The notes under the pieces are model-generated. The model searched no databases and had not been told where the DNA came from. It was given only the letters and a program-made list of their open reading frames with translations. Below, in pieces: positions 32,546-46,700 of a stretch of 64,000 nucleotides of DNA (its first letter is position 1; each line of letters opens with the position of its first letter). The DNA is from Myrica gale (lineage: Eukaryota; Streptophyta; Magnoliopsida; Fagales; Myricaceae), in assembly GCA_963930655.1 (NCBI GenBank), contig OZ005602.1:26301840-26365839 (forward strand), in the 5' to 3' direction. The translations under genes and the position numbers were made by a program.

Positions 32546-34436
32546 CATCATTTTCAGTTCACCGGAAATACCAACTGGAACTGAAGTCCCTTGCAACCGA
32601 CTGGCTTCAGAGTTCCGCCTGGAACTCACTAGCTGTCCATCAGGGTTCTCAATTCTACTTAGAAAAACATTGGTGATATGCTCGGTGCAGAAGAGAGAAA
32701 GCTGTACCTATTCTGTTCGTATTTCAACGCAGAAAAGCTATCCTTTTGGAGTTGAAAGTATTGTTGGATCAACCAAACATTCTTTCCTTTGGTGAGAATT
32801 CCAGAATTGGCTCCTCTAATCTCTTCCTCGTATAGTCTGCTATTGGATAAGCATGTCAGCACCCTTTCATAGTAATTGTAAGAAGTACATATAAAGGTTG
32901 TCCTTAGATAATACCTTTCATGGGTTTGTTTCTTTTTTCGAGTGGCAATTTGAATTTATGTGGTGGTGGTGAGCCTCATCCCCCAATGTTGGATGAAGGG
33001 TTATTTTACAAGATATCAGATAGTACTTCTCAATGACTATGAGCTAGCTTGTATGTTACCTGGTCAACAGGATGCAGTGAGCACTATCTAAGCTATTGTG
33101 TATTCTATATTTCTGTCCATGCTAGGGAAGCTTGTGTTTCTGCCATTTTAAGTTTTATAAGAAATCTAGTCCTTACGTCTGCTCAGCCTAACCAATATAG
33201 TTTATAGATTGATTCATGGGAAAACAAACATTACTACAGTGGTGGTGTTTGCAAATCCAAAATTTTGGGAGAGTTAGTAAAAATCTGGAGAGAGATGTTT
33301 TGAGTAAATTTATGTTTATTGTAATGGAAAGAGATGATTTGATGGTGGGAGATAAAGATTATTTTATAATTATTGTATTGGTCAAAACAAGTTTTGCAAA
33401 CACCACCTCGGATACACCAATTGTGATATTCGATAGACATGGAGACATTAGCCACAGATGGATCAACCATGGCCTGTTGGTGCTTTCATGTCTGTCCCCT
33501 GAGAAACAGAATATTGAATTTGTTTCGGTACATATGTTAGAACCATACACTTGTTTAACCAAATTTACCCTCTATGATTGATACGTTTAGTCAGGTATGG
33601 AACAGGATTGCCAGGTCCAGGTGAAACGTCTTCCAATCGCCATCATACATTAATCCATTGGGATGGACCAGCTAAATAATATACCCCCTACCACGCTGCT
33701 TTGGAGGCTGGTGTTTGCTTTCTTCTACAATATCCAATTAAAATGCATTTGCTAGTTAATCCAGCAATCATGTGGCCCTCTCTCATGACTAATACTTAAT
33801 CCATTGAGGGAGATCTTTTCTTAGGTAGTCAAGAACTTGCTTGTAGGCAGTAAGATTTGAATTCATTTTCATATCTAAATAAGATTCATCAAGTCAATAC
33901 AGAACGACCTTTGGACTAGTTCATGCTCTTGCAAGCATAATGCATAATATCGATTTTTTTTTTACTTTTTGGAACTAGTTGGCTTAATCGGTTCGAAAGG
34001 TAGAGAATTTGATTGACTTATTTTTCTTTTTAAATCTGATTATATATTAATTATGATCCACCCAATACTTTAAAATCTAAAATCGCGGAAAAGATTAAGT
34101 AATATGAACTTCAATGATTTAAGATTGTAGAGATTACAAGAATTTCACACATTTTAAAAATTTAGGAACACGTCCAACGGATTTGTCCATAAATCTTGTA
34201 GGTCTTACTCGAATAAATAATCTTAAATTTCAACGAATCATTTTACATTGATAACAGGAACTAAATTTGATATTTTTAATAAATAAATATGTTATTAATT
34301 TTAAATGAACCAAGGTGGAAATGGGTTAGATACGTGATCTTTCTGGTAATCTGTGTGGTCTAGTTTACAGACGGACTACCTGATTACGTTTTAGTTATCC
34401 TAAAACCTGCGAAAAGAAAGCATTCATCGATTGCCC
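32546..34436. other. Intergenic region: 3' UTR of DUF668 gene, MITE, AT-rich DNA
   Basis: The first few hundred bases are probably 3' UTR. A short MITE lies at 33241..33407. No further gene is supported up to the MTM1 5' duplication. Confidence 0.45.
33241..33407. mobile_element. Small MITE of the 'gtgtttgc' family
   Basis: Ends are GGTGGTGTTTGCAAA and its exact complement TTTGCAAACACCACC. The 167-bp body contains 'gagagatg' and 'gtttattgtaatgg', which recur at 36101..36160. No clear target duplication. Confidence 0.75.
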
Positions 34437-34730
34437 ACCGCTAAAATTCTTCTTTGAACGGCAGGTTGCAGAGCTAACGACCCTCGCACACGTCTCTTTC
34501 TTTCCTTCTCTGTTTCCCAGAGTCGGTTTGCCGCATGGCCGCGCCAAAGCCACGAAGGGGTGGTCCAACGACGTCGCGTAGCAACCGCTAAAATTCTTCT
34601 TTGAACGGCAGGTTGCAGAGCTAACCACCCTCGCACACTTCTCTTTCTTTCCTTCTCTGTTTCCCAGAGTCAGTTTGCCGCATGGCCGCGCAAAAGCCAC
34701 GAAGCGGTGGTCCAACGACGTCGCTACGCG
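34437..34730. repeat. 147-bp tandem duplication over the MTM1 start region
   Basis: Units are 34437..34583 and 34584..34730, each from 'accgctaaaattcttctttg' through the start codon to 'ccaacgacgtcgc'. There are only a few differences. The second unit carries the true start (34682); the first carries an upstream copy of it (34535). Confidence 0.95.
34535..34591 (+). CDS. uORF made by duplication of the MTM1 start
   Basis: ATG to TAA, 18 codons: MAAPKPRRGGPTTSRSNR. Its first 14 residues mirror the MTM1 N-terminus ([14 protein letters not shown]). If transcription starts upstream of 34535 it is a uORF 90 bp before the main start and could reduce MTM1 translation. Transcription start is unknown. 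Confidence 0.5.
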   Translation: MAAPKPRRGGPTTSRSNR

Positions 34731-37700
34731 ACGTCTCCGAGTCCGAGAAGTTGGAGGCCACCTCTAGCTGGGACGCTATCGAATGGACCAAAATCGAGGT
34801 TGGCTTTGCTTTCTGTGGAGTTCTAGGGTTCTTTCTTGGTGATCTTGCTGTCTCATGCGCAACCATCTTTGGTCTTGTGTTCTCAATTTGTCAAATTTAT
34901 GCTTTCCTTTCAGCAGCCCATTTCGCGGTCCGCTTTGCATGTGAATTTGGACTTCCTGCTTGAAGCTGAAGAAGTCGCGGTCGAGGTGCGTCCAGTGGTT
35001 GCTTGAATTGCTGGATTCTCTATTTGTTTCCAAAATTTCAATCTTTTCATTCTTTTGTCCGTAGTCGTAAGCAAAGATTAAGAATTTCTAAGGTGATGGT
35101 AGTTGAAAACAGAACTTTTTTCTTTTTTTCTTAAGCCTTCTTAATTAATTTTAGAACCTCCGTTTATAAATATTTCCTGCATCTTGAAGTGAAAAATAAA
35201 AATGGAAAGAAAAATGAGGCAAATAGGTATACCTGGCTTCTTAATGATTCATATGCACGCAGAAAACAGAAAATAGCAATTCTTAGGAAATGTTACTCTA
35301 AATCAACTCGGTCAGCCCTTTAATTTCCACCTATTAAGGTTGCGGACATGGATACTTTTTCTAAGGGCATACCTGTATCCAGAGTGGTTAACCCCGAGAA
35401 AATTGAGGTCGTAAAGTCTGGATGTACATAATTCAATAAGTGAAGAGTCGATGAATATCAGAGACTATGCACTATAGCCTGCAAAGAAAAATTGTTCCGA
35501 TCATGTGTTTGGTGGTGCCTTTGGAGGGAGCGTAACAATAGATGTTTTGAGGATGGTTCTTTGCCTTTAACTATGTTGCAAGGCTTTCTTATGTTTACTC
35601 TTTTTTGTTGGGCTGATGCGGTGTTAGGTTGCCCGTTTGTTGATTTTCAGGATTTCCTCAGATTTATAGCTTGTTTGGACTAGTGATTTCGGTATAGTCC
35701 CTTTTACTGCTATCACCTTTTAATAAAATTGTCTTGCTTATCAAAAAGAATTTTGTTCCTATCAAAATTGAATTCCTAGGAAATTTTGACTTTTAGAAAA
35801 GAATTATTGCAGGTTTAGTCTTAAGGGTTGGACTTGAAGGCGTGTATGTGTATTGAGGAGGGAGCAAGATTGGTAAAAGTTTCACAAGATGAGAGAGTGG
35901 CTCTAAGCTTAAGCTTTATATGCTTAGTGTATACTCTATATTTTGTAAGACACCTCGTTAAAGCATCAGCACGGTCATGTTTGCAAACCAAAATTTTATG
36001 TAAATTTTGGGAATGTTGTAAAAATTTAGGTGAATTAGAGTTTTATTTGATTTTGAGAGAAAGTAGTGCAAAAGTAGAATTTAATGGGAGTTGGTGAAAA
36101 AGTGAAGAGAGAGATGATTTGAGTGAATTTTTTATGTTTATTGTAATGAAAAAAAATATGATTTGATGGGAGGAGAGAGATGATTTTAAAGTTATTTTTA
36201 TATCACTGCATACTCAATTTTTAGGCGATGCATCACATATTATACTGGCAATGGAGTAAGACCAAATGATAGGATACCTATTGTTTTGGTGGAAACCTAC
36301 TTCTGTTTGTTTTTTGTTGAATAAGAGACTAGTGAGTGCTTTCTTTGAAACTTTAAGGGATTGGGTAATGCTGGTGTTTGTATATTGCTTACTTTTCCCC
36401 TTGTCTTATAGTTGGGGAGAAGGTATTGCAACACCGAATAGCATTGGACAAGTGCATTTTATTGGATTTGATCAATCTCTATGGGTAGGAACAAATTTTC
36501 TTTTTCTTATGATAGGTCATTTAGGCTCCTTAAAATCCTTGGACATAAGTAATTTTCTGGAACCTCTTGAGAAAATAGCTGGGGTGGTCTCTGATTCTAT
36601 ATGCTGTGTAGATTAGGTAGTTTTGCCCATATTTTTTTGGCAAGGTTGCCTTTTTTTTATGTTTTATTTGATTTTTTTTTGTAAGTTACGCAGAAAAAAC
36701 AATAGGTCTTGAATCCATGACTTCAACCTCCACAGTGTTCTTATCGGGGAAGGAGGTGGTAGATGAGCTATGAATAGTTGCTGGTTAGGTGGGTAATTTT
36801 TTTAATGGTACGAGTCTTACGAAAATTGTTGTAGAAAATGTTTAGTTACTTTGAGGGTGAAAGGAGCAATTTTAACCTCAAAATCATCTGAGAAATTGCC
36901 AGATATGTTAGACATTGAAGTTCATCCCGGGTCCAAGGTAGTGTAAGAGCCGATTTTCTTAGTAGAGAAGGAGAACTGAGCAAAACTTGGTCTTGTTGAT
37001 AGATAGGGAAAACTAAGCAAAACTGGATTTATGTGCTTCTTTTATGTTTATTTGTGATAATACGTAAAACTGGTCAATTATATGCTATCCTTAGTGGTAA
37101 TGAGATTTTTGCAAGAATTCAAAAGTTATGTATATGCTTTGGAACTAATCACTAAATTAATTGCTTATTATAATGGGTATTGAAGACATCTTTTTTACCT
37201 TTATCACTTGCGGTATTGCAGTAGTATTCGCCAAAATAAGAATGGTTCAACATTTTGTCTACCCATCTATTGTTTGCTATCAAGATGTATGAACGAGGTT
37301 TATTCAGTAAATGGACTTTGGTTTCAGGGACATGGCGTTGTTCTTGTAAATACCGATGAGGCGGGTACCTTGATAGTGACCAATTTTCGTCTTATTTTTC
37401 TTGTAAGTAATGAGTTTTAATATTTCTATGTTATTTTAACATGGTTTCCTTCATAGTGAAGCATTGCTGCCCTTGATGTGCATTTTGCATTACATACTTA
37501 ACTTCTGGGATCATATATATTACCAATTTTTTTCATTTTTCTTTTAAGTAATGAGTTTAATATTTCTCTGTTGTTTTAACATGGTTTCTTCATATTGAAT
37601 CATTGCTGGCCTCAATGTGCATTTATGCTTCCAAATATATAAGGTGATGCTTCATATGATGGAAGATGAGGATATAAAATAGAACATGGAATTTGACCTC

Positions 37701-40700
37701 AAGAACAGAGGATGACATGCAATAAATAAGATAACATGTCAGAATAAGATCCCTGCTTTTACCAACATGCATAGCATTAGAGTTTTGGCAACCTTCCACA
37801 AAGGATTCGTATTTCTCTATTTTAGCCACTTCAGTTTTTTGTGTGATGCCTGCCTAACTGGCAAGCCTTCTTAAACTGTAAAAAGATTGTAGAGATAAAC
37901 AATAGCTTCAATAACTTCAAGGGGTGACCAGGAAGACAATGCTATTAGCGATAAGATATTCCATCCAAATAGGATACCATGTCCTGCTCATGACCTTTAG
38001 AGTCATCATCCTCATCTTAGATTCAAAAAGACACAATAAGAAGAATTTGAGCTATTTAAGGCTTCAGTTAACCTACCGACGAAAATGGGAATAAATGGAA
38101 GTGGCGGAATATTATAAATAGAGGTTAAGGGTAACAAAGGAATAGGCTGGCTAGTCTGTTACCAATGCTTTTACAAGTGCTACCATCATCAGGAGTGACA
38201 GAAAACTTGGCACAAGTGGTATCAAAGCCAGAAGGATGCGGATTACCCACAATAAGAGAAGACAAGGGACATGAAGAAGGTACCATGAACACTTAAAGAA
38301 CTTAGATCATAAAAGATTGCTGAAACATCTCAGAGTTCGTATAATTGTAGAGACAGCCACACGATGGGTGATAAAATGAGTTCCAACTTTGGTGGCTTAT
38401 TTAAGATTCTACTTATCTGGGGTGGCAAAGTCTCCAGGATTAGAGAGATGAGATAAAGGCATGAGTGAGAGAGAGAGGTGAAGAGAAAAAGATTTTTTTT
38501 TTTAAAGGAAAAGAGTTGGGTTTGTGTGTGAGGACTGACCATATATGCATGTGCGTATAGGTATGGGTTTCATGTGTTAGGCATGTGTGTGTGGGTCAGA
38601 TGTGTATATGCATAGGCAAGTTCATGTGTATGGACGCATGCATATATTTACACCCTCGTACTTGTGTCTTTTGGTTCATTTATTTCGCATGTTTGCTTGT
38701 GAGATTGGTCATATCTTCACTATTTTTCTAATGTTCATCCTTTCCTTTACAAGAGTGAGGGAACGAGGAATATCATTGCATTTGGCTCAATTCCGTTGAC
38801 CACTATAGAGAAGTTCAATAAAATGGTAACTTCTCATTTCTGTAGCTTCTTGTTTTGAGTTCTCTGTTTTGTGGTCAGGGGATACTTGACTTGTAAAATT
38901 TTTGGGTTGTTCATTGGCGTGACTTTTTTAAGACAGGATTTAATTAAATTTTGATGCATCTTATGGATTTGTCTTTCTATGTAGTATTACTTATGTTAAA
39001 ATAATGGTGAGAATGAAGTGATATAATGCATGCTTAGTTGCATTCTTTCCATGGTTTACCTTGGTAATCTCACACCATACTGGTTTCCACCTCAATCAGA
39101 TCTCATTCAATCTTTTGCCCTGCCATCTGTGAACTTCTTTCAGGACCTACGTCTTGATTGCTCCTCTGCATATATTCAACATCATATATGCCATTTCACC
39201 TTGCATTCGTTATCCAATGTCTGTATCTTCTATGTCATCTGGATCGGTCGAACCACTTTTTTACCCTTGGTTGCCTCGACAGATCCACTAGGAGATTGGT
39301 GTATTTTGTCCTTTTTCTAGTTATTGAACTAGGACGATTCAATGTTAGTTAGGCGGTGGTTAGGGTTTTCTTTTGTTTCTTTTGTGTTTGGTATTTCCTT
39401 CTCTAGAGATGACTATCAGCTATCTGGTGATGTCAATTCTCTTTGTTATTCTTTTTCATTGATTTTGAAGCATCTAGATTTTGTAATGTTATTGGGCCCT
39501 TGGATGTTGCTTCCACCCCTAATTTTTGGGTTCTTTTACGAGGTAGTTGCATCTTTAATTTACTACTTGAAGTGAATGTAGGCTGCAAGGATTCAATCAG
39601 CCCCTCGTCAATATGACAAAACACCGTCTCAACGCCTTCTTCAAGTCATAGGTATGCTTTCAGATGATTTCCTTGTCTTGTTTGGTATCAATGTTTCTAT
39701 TTCTAATTAGTTAGATAAAATTCTGACTTCTATTGATTGTTCTGAGACTGTGGTGGAAGAGACTATTGTTTACTTATCGGTTTGTTGGATTTAAGTTGAA
39801 TACAACTGCCTTTGTTGATTGGACCTCATTCTACTCAAAGGGATTGTTGGGTATGTTGGCAGGGGTTGAAGGTGGTAGTCTAGATGTTAAGGCTTCACCC
39901 TTTCTTATGCAGGGCAGCAGCATCAAAGTGCTTTAAGGCTATATTCTTGAAAGGCTTTTAGGGCCAAAAAGGTTGGGGTGTGTGAAGGATTAGGTCTGTC
40001 GCTCTGAAAGATAGTTTTGCACCGTGTGTGTAAAAGGGATGCAGAGGTTAGGGGAAAAGGGAGAGGAGGGGGATGTGAGGAAAGTCTACCCCCTCTCCGA
40101 TTATTTAGTGGGGAGGAAAAGAGACATGAAGGAGAGTATGGCTTGGTTTTGGTAGGCCCCAGGGTTTTTGCATTCACTTTCCTGTCCTACCAAACAAAGG
40201 GATTTTCTCTCTCTTTGTTGTTCCCTCCCATTGCTCTTCATCCATCCTTTTGTCCCACCGAACAGACAGTGTTTTACACTTGAAGGCAACACTTTTATCA
40301 TGGCAGCTCATTGTAGGGGTTAGGGAGAGTTGGGTTAGGGTTTTATTTGGGAAAGGCTGGGAAATTAAGTGAGAAAAAGGGAATATCAGGCTGTTCAAGA
40401 GGCTATAAACAGTACGTTGAAGACTTTTGGAAGCCAGCTCCCATTGTTGGCTTCGGGTTTTTATTGCTGTGACTGGAAGGACTCACGGGGTGTGTTTGGA
40501 AACTGTTTTCTAGATTACTGGGATGACAAGTAAAGGAGCATCATGCCTAAGGTTGGTTACGTCACAAAAAGGAGCCATCTAAAGAACTCCTAAAAAGAAA
40601 TGGTTAATAAACTCAAGAAAGGAAAATAAGAGAAAAGAAAGAGTTGAGAAATTGTCCAGCACATGACTACCCTCATAGAAGTTTTTAGGAAATAGGAATA

Positions 40701-43700
40701 AGAATTTCAGCTCAGTGATGGATAACTCAATGACATGTTGAAGGTGGTTATTTCTCTTTCCAAACTGTCTGCATAAAGCAAGGTGGGGCTCTGTCCAGAT
40801 TGAACTGCTCCTATGCTGTTCCCAAAGAAACGTTCACATCTTTTTATGATATCAAATGTTTCAGCCCAAATATTACTGTGTAGCAAATCAAAATAAAGTC
40901 TGCCAACGAAACTTCACATGATGAAAAGCACAATTAATCTAAGATTCTGAGAACGGATCCCCAAATTCTCAATGATTCCAAATAGCAATATACATAAGCA
41001 TTTTTATCCTCAAAGACTATGTTAACGAAAAAGAATCTACGCTATATTAAATTGGAGGTCACATGCATGTAGTTTTTTGAGAAGTATTAGGATGGGTTAG
41101 GAGGGGTTTTCGTACTATTTTAAGTTTGTGATTGGTGATGAGAATGAGTTACATATTTTGGCATGATGAATGGTGGCAGGAAAACCTACCCTTGGGAGAA
41201 GTGGGTTCTTGATTTTAGGCTTAAATGCATCACCAGTCACTGTGGTTTGAGGGTGCAGCATTTTAGTCCCCAAGGTTCAAAGTTAAAACAATTTAGTCCT
41301 TGGGGTGACAGGTTGGGGACAATTTCGTCCCTCCGTTAGGGCCTAATTAAATTTTAAATGGAATCAGGCGACACGGACTTCTCTTGCATGTCGTCAAGCG
41401 CCACATCAGCCCACACCGCCAGGTAAGTAAAATTGGCCGCGTCATTTAAAAAATGCGCATCAGCTATGGTAAAAAAAAATTCCTTATTCAAAATCCCTCC
41501 CAACCCCTTCTCCCCCTTTGTTCAAAGTCTATAATCCCTAATCATCCTAATCCATTCTCTCTCAAAACCTCCCCAACCAAATCCCTAATCCCACGTAATC
41601 ATCCCCTATCTCTGATTGTCCTCCCAAATCTCAACCCAAAATCAGCCCCCCATCTTATGTCGCCTACAATATTGCTCGTCCACGATTTTCTCCTCTTATA
41701 TTTAGTCCTTTACTTTCCATTCTCTTCTCAAATCCTTCAGGCAGCCACCCTTCTTCTTCTCCATTATTTCTTTTCTTTTCTCACCACCCAAATGAATTGC
41801 TGACCAGAAGCTTCAAGTCCCTTTGCAATCTCCAGAAGCTGAGAATCATTGAAGTTCGCCATACTTCCAAAACAAACATAAACCACTGAATGATGCCTCT
41901 TTGTATCAAGCCATTCTTAAACACTCATGTTGGTCTGTAGTGGTATCCCTTCCCCTCTGTGCCTTCTCTTCAGCAGCTTTGTTGCATAGTGAGAGCGGGC
42001 CTATATGCCACACCTTCCTTCCCAAAACCTTTCTGTAGTGATCTGCATGGTCCCGTTCAAGCTTGTAAAAGCTGTTAACAATAACACCATGGCTCGTGAG
42101 TTGTTACCTCCGATTCTTTAGAATCATATTGCTCGTCCACACTTTTCTCGATGATGGGGGGCTGATTTTGGGAGGACAATCGGAGATAGGGGACAATTTT
42201 GTAGGATTAGGGATTTGGGGAGGTTTTGAGGGAGAGTGGATCGGGAGGATTATAAATTTTGAACAAAGGGGGAGAAAGGGTCAGGAGAGATTTTGCATAA
42301 GGGAAGGATTTTTTTATTTATTTACCATAGCTGACATGAATTTTTTAAATGATGTGGCCATATCACATGTCCAATTACTTACCTGTCGGGTTGACATGGC
42401 GCTTGATGACATGTGAGAGGCGAAGTCCACGTCACCTGACTCTGTTTAAAATTTAACTGGGCCCTAACAGAGGGACGAAATTGTCCTTGACCTGTCACTC
42501 CAGGGACTAAATTGTTTAACTTTGAACCTCAGAGACTAAAAGGCTGCACTCTCAAACCACATGGACTGGTGATGCATTTAAGTCTTTATTTTATTACATG
42601 CATTCCCCTTTCATCAAGAATAATTAATGGGCCAGTCTGCTGATCTCATATTGGTATGGTGGCATAATTTATTGCTAGTTGACTATTAAATGTTGTACTT
42701 TGACATAATTTGTTCTTTTCCCCATGCAACATAGTCAGTTCGTCTAATGATTTCCTAGGTCCTTCTTTGTCATGATTGTAGGAGCAATAACAGTTCCTCT
42801 TATATTTTGCAGGCAAGGATATGAGAGTTCTTGTCTTTGGTTTCCGCCCTCGGACGAAACAGGTAAATTTCACTGTCAGTTGTTACTATATTCAATTCTC
42901 TATGTCTAAGGCTCCAAAGTAGTAAGTTTTTTAGAGTATAGTAAATCTGCAACTATTGATCACAAAGGAACTATGTGTACGATTGACTATAGATCTAACC
43001 TCATTCACCACATTATGTCTAGCTTAGGTGCATTCCAACTTTGATTCTAAAGTCTCATTTTTAAAGTCATTTGTTTCTAAAGATCAGCCTGTATTAGAGC
43101 TAACAAAGGGTTGATAGTGGGAAAGCGAGTTTCAGAAGATGCTAGATGCAGGTGGGTCTGTGCTGACCTAAAATTCCTGTACCTGATATCCTGTTTTTTA
43201 AAGAAGTATTGAGAGTTTTCTGACCAACTAATTTTCCTCTACGGGCGAAAGCTTTGTCCGGTTAGTCAGTATTTCTTTCTTTTAAATTTCAGTTGTAATT
43301 TTTAGTTTTTAGTTTTTAGTTTTTAGTGTAAAATAGTTTTGGTCAGCATGTTAAGCCATGAGATGATGTTTTAGATTTTCATTGTCAATTCCATAATTAA
43401 TTCCGGCATATTGTATGATTTTACAGAGACGTGCAGTAGTATTTTTTTCTTTTAAATTTCAGTTGTAATTTTTAGTTTTAAGTTTATAGTGTAAAATAGT
43501 TTTGGTCAGCGTGTTAAGCCATGAGATGATGTTTTGGATCTTCACTGTCAATTCCATAATCGATTCTGGCATATTGTATGATTTTTGAATTTTACAGAGA
43601 CGTGCAGTATTTGAGGCATTAGTGAGGTTTACTAAGCCTGCAAGCCTATGGGATCTTTATGCTTTTACTTCTAGACCTTCCAAATTAGATAATACTAACC

Positions 43701-46700
43701 CAAAGGTGCGGTTACTAAACGAGTATTTCCGGCTTCTTGGTAAAAGCTACTACCGTGCATCAATGAGTATGATTGAGAATGGGTCATTCACATTGTCCAA
43801 TGACATGTGGAGAATTAGTAGCATCAATTCCAACTACGCAATGTGCCAAAGTTATCCCTTTGCCTTGATTGTGCCAAAAGGGATTAGGTAAGACAGTGAG
43901 ATCTATACTCTCTATTTTTGGCTGAAATATTTGCAGTGGTATTGAGGTGTACTTCATTCATGTTATTGAAACTGTATGTGTAATAATTTTGCATGTCGAT
44001 TAATGCTAGTGAGGAAGAGGTGAGTCAGGCTTCAACATTCCGCTCAAGATGCCGCTTGCCTGTGGTTTCATGGTGTCATCCTGGTACGCAACAAACCTAT
44101 CTTTGTTGCTTCCATTTGTAATGACTGGCTAATGTTTTGCAATATGTGATGAGTTACAGGAACTGGAGCTGTTCTTGCACGTTCATCCCAACCATTAGTT
44201 GGTCTCATGATGAATATGAGGAGGTATGTATTGTCTGTCAAATCAACCCCCCCCCTCCCCCCGGTTTTTCGTTAAAAAGGACAGTGCAGAAACAGAAATG
44301 ATTTAATATATCTCGAGTATTGAAGTGTTAAATCCATATGCCTCTTATTGATTTTTCCTGGATTCATGTCACTGCATTTGTCTGCAGTAACACTGATGAA
44401 AAGCTTGTTGCTGCTCTCTGCACTCAACTTTCTGGAGCAACAGTGTCAAAGAGGTAGGCATGTTACTTAATAATCTGCTTTACTTGCTACTAATCTGTCT
44501 ATACTTTAAAAAAAAATGTATATGGTATTGGTCGTTATTATTAATAAGTGTGGCTAATTTCTTTTATACTGTGGGTTCTATAGAAGTAGGTAATGCTTTT
44601 GCTTTTCAAGGGATTATTACTTCTGTTTTGGGCAAAAATTGATTGATTTCTTCCCCCCACCAAACAAAAGGAAGCTATATATTGCTGATGCAAGACCTAG
44701 GAAAAATGCTTTGGCAAATGGAGCAATGGGAGGTGGCTCAGAGTCATCATCAAATTATTTTCAATCTGAGGTCTCCCTTCAGCTTGCACTGTCAGACTAT
44801 CAAACTCTTCATCAGAAACTTTGAATTAAAGTCATTTGACAATGTCATGTTCTTGCTTGGTTATTTTATCAGATAGTATTCCTTGGTATTGACAACATAC
44901 ATGCAATGAGGGATAGTCTTTCTCGACTTAGGGACTACTTGGACACTTATGGCGCGACTTCATCTGATGGAATGTCATCATTCCTGGTTGGTATCAAAAT
45001 CTTATTTAGATCTTGCTGCTTTACTGATGCTAGTTTACAGTAATTGATTTGTTTGTTGGGGAAGAAGAGATATGGGACAATGTTCATGGAATTTGTGAAT
45101 CAAAGCATTGTATGAATGCGAATATTGAAGCAATTTGATGGGGTCAAATTTGGAAGTTGACCTTGGAGCTTGCACCTTGGACCTAGGCATTGTGAAAATC
45201 GTTAGACATACATTTTATGGTCCGCTGTTGTTGCTGTTTCTTGAATTCAGGTTGACTTAAGGATTCCTGATAGTACTGGTACTACTGGCTTATATAAATG
45301 TTGGACTATATTTCATTAATATTCCGTCTAAGTCAAAGCTTAGTCATGTTTAAGTACACGAGCTTAGTCATGAAGTCGTGCATGTAAGCCCAATATGAAA
45401 GGGTTTATGATGCAGCATTCTTAAGGCCTCTGAAGCAGGAATAATTTCATTGATCATTTTAGGACGTCTTAAATTGATATCATTTTGTTCCCTTTTAATG
45501 ACCTGTTGGTTAAGAGTACCTGAAGCTAATTTCACTTGTAAATCTAGTTTTATTTATAAAAAAAAAAGAGTACCTGAAGCTAATTCTATTGACAGAGACA
45601 TGGTGGATGGAGTTGGGGTGGAGGCAATCTCAGCAGTATGTCTGCTTCAGTATCAACCCTTGGTGACAGTGGTTGGTTAATACATGTTCAGAATATCTTG
45701 GCTGGTTCAGCTTGGATTGCTGCACGTGTTGCTTTGGAATCAGCATCAGTGCTTATACATTGCAGGTAACTGCCTCCATCCTAGTTCTAAATTCTTAGAT
45801 TTGACATGCCCATTTTCTAGCAGTTAAAACTCTCATTTATTCAATTTCCTATATAGTAACTAAGAGAAAATGAACGTGATCCTTATTAAAGCCAATGCCA
45901 TTTCTAATAAAAGCAAGGGTATTTTTGAGAATTCTCTATGCTTTCAACTCTGTTTTAATAATCATTCCATTTCAGGCAAAGACAATTGAGATGGAATGAT
46001 GAAATTCTTTTGGTGACATATCTTCATCTAGAAAATAACTCTAGCACTTGAACAAAGATCTTTCAATGTGTTGATTGCATATGGAATTTTTAGTTGATTT
46101 AAGTGTTAAATGTTCAGCATTTTAACCTTCTATATATATACTGATTTGACATCTACATGTGCATTATTCAATGTAGTGATGGATGGGATAGAACAACTCA
46201 GTTGGTTTCACTTGCTAGTCTGCTGCTTGATCCATGCTATCGGACATTCGCAGGGTTTCAGGTATTTACTAGACACTACTCGATTACTTTTTTCGCACTT
46301 TGCAAGTCCTTATCTTGACTAAATATTCTTAAAAGTCTCCTCTATCTGAGTGTATTCTGAAGAAAGAAAGAAAATCCACCAATAGCCCTAATTAATGGAT
46401 TGAAGGTGTCACCCAGGTTTGGAACCACTTTTTAGAAGTTCATGTGCACGCATGCATGTGTCATCACCTCATTCATCGGAGGTCCGAGTGGTCCGTAGAA
46501 TTTTTTTTTTCTTCTATATTTAGATTTATAGTTTTTCTTAGAAGAGAGCATCACTATTAGTACCATTACTTTCATAAGGTTCTGGCAATAAAAAAAACAA
46601 AAGGGAGTAGCTATAGAGCACAAGAAGAACCCTAGAATAGCAGAAAGAAAGAAGAAAATAGTGAACTATTGACCCTGGCTTCCTAGCATAGCACCGTGTA

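Noticed and set aside
34395..34715. Minus-strand frame of 106 aa with an internal repeat
   Set aside because: Antisense to the duplicated MTM1 5' end; the protein repeat only reflects the DNA duplication.
41453..41803. 116-aa plus-strand frame rich in Pro/Ser/Leu
   Set aside because: Lies in the inverted-repeat arm of the Mutator-like element; low complexity and no homology recognised.
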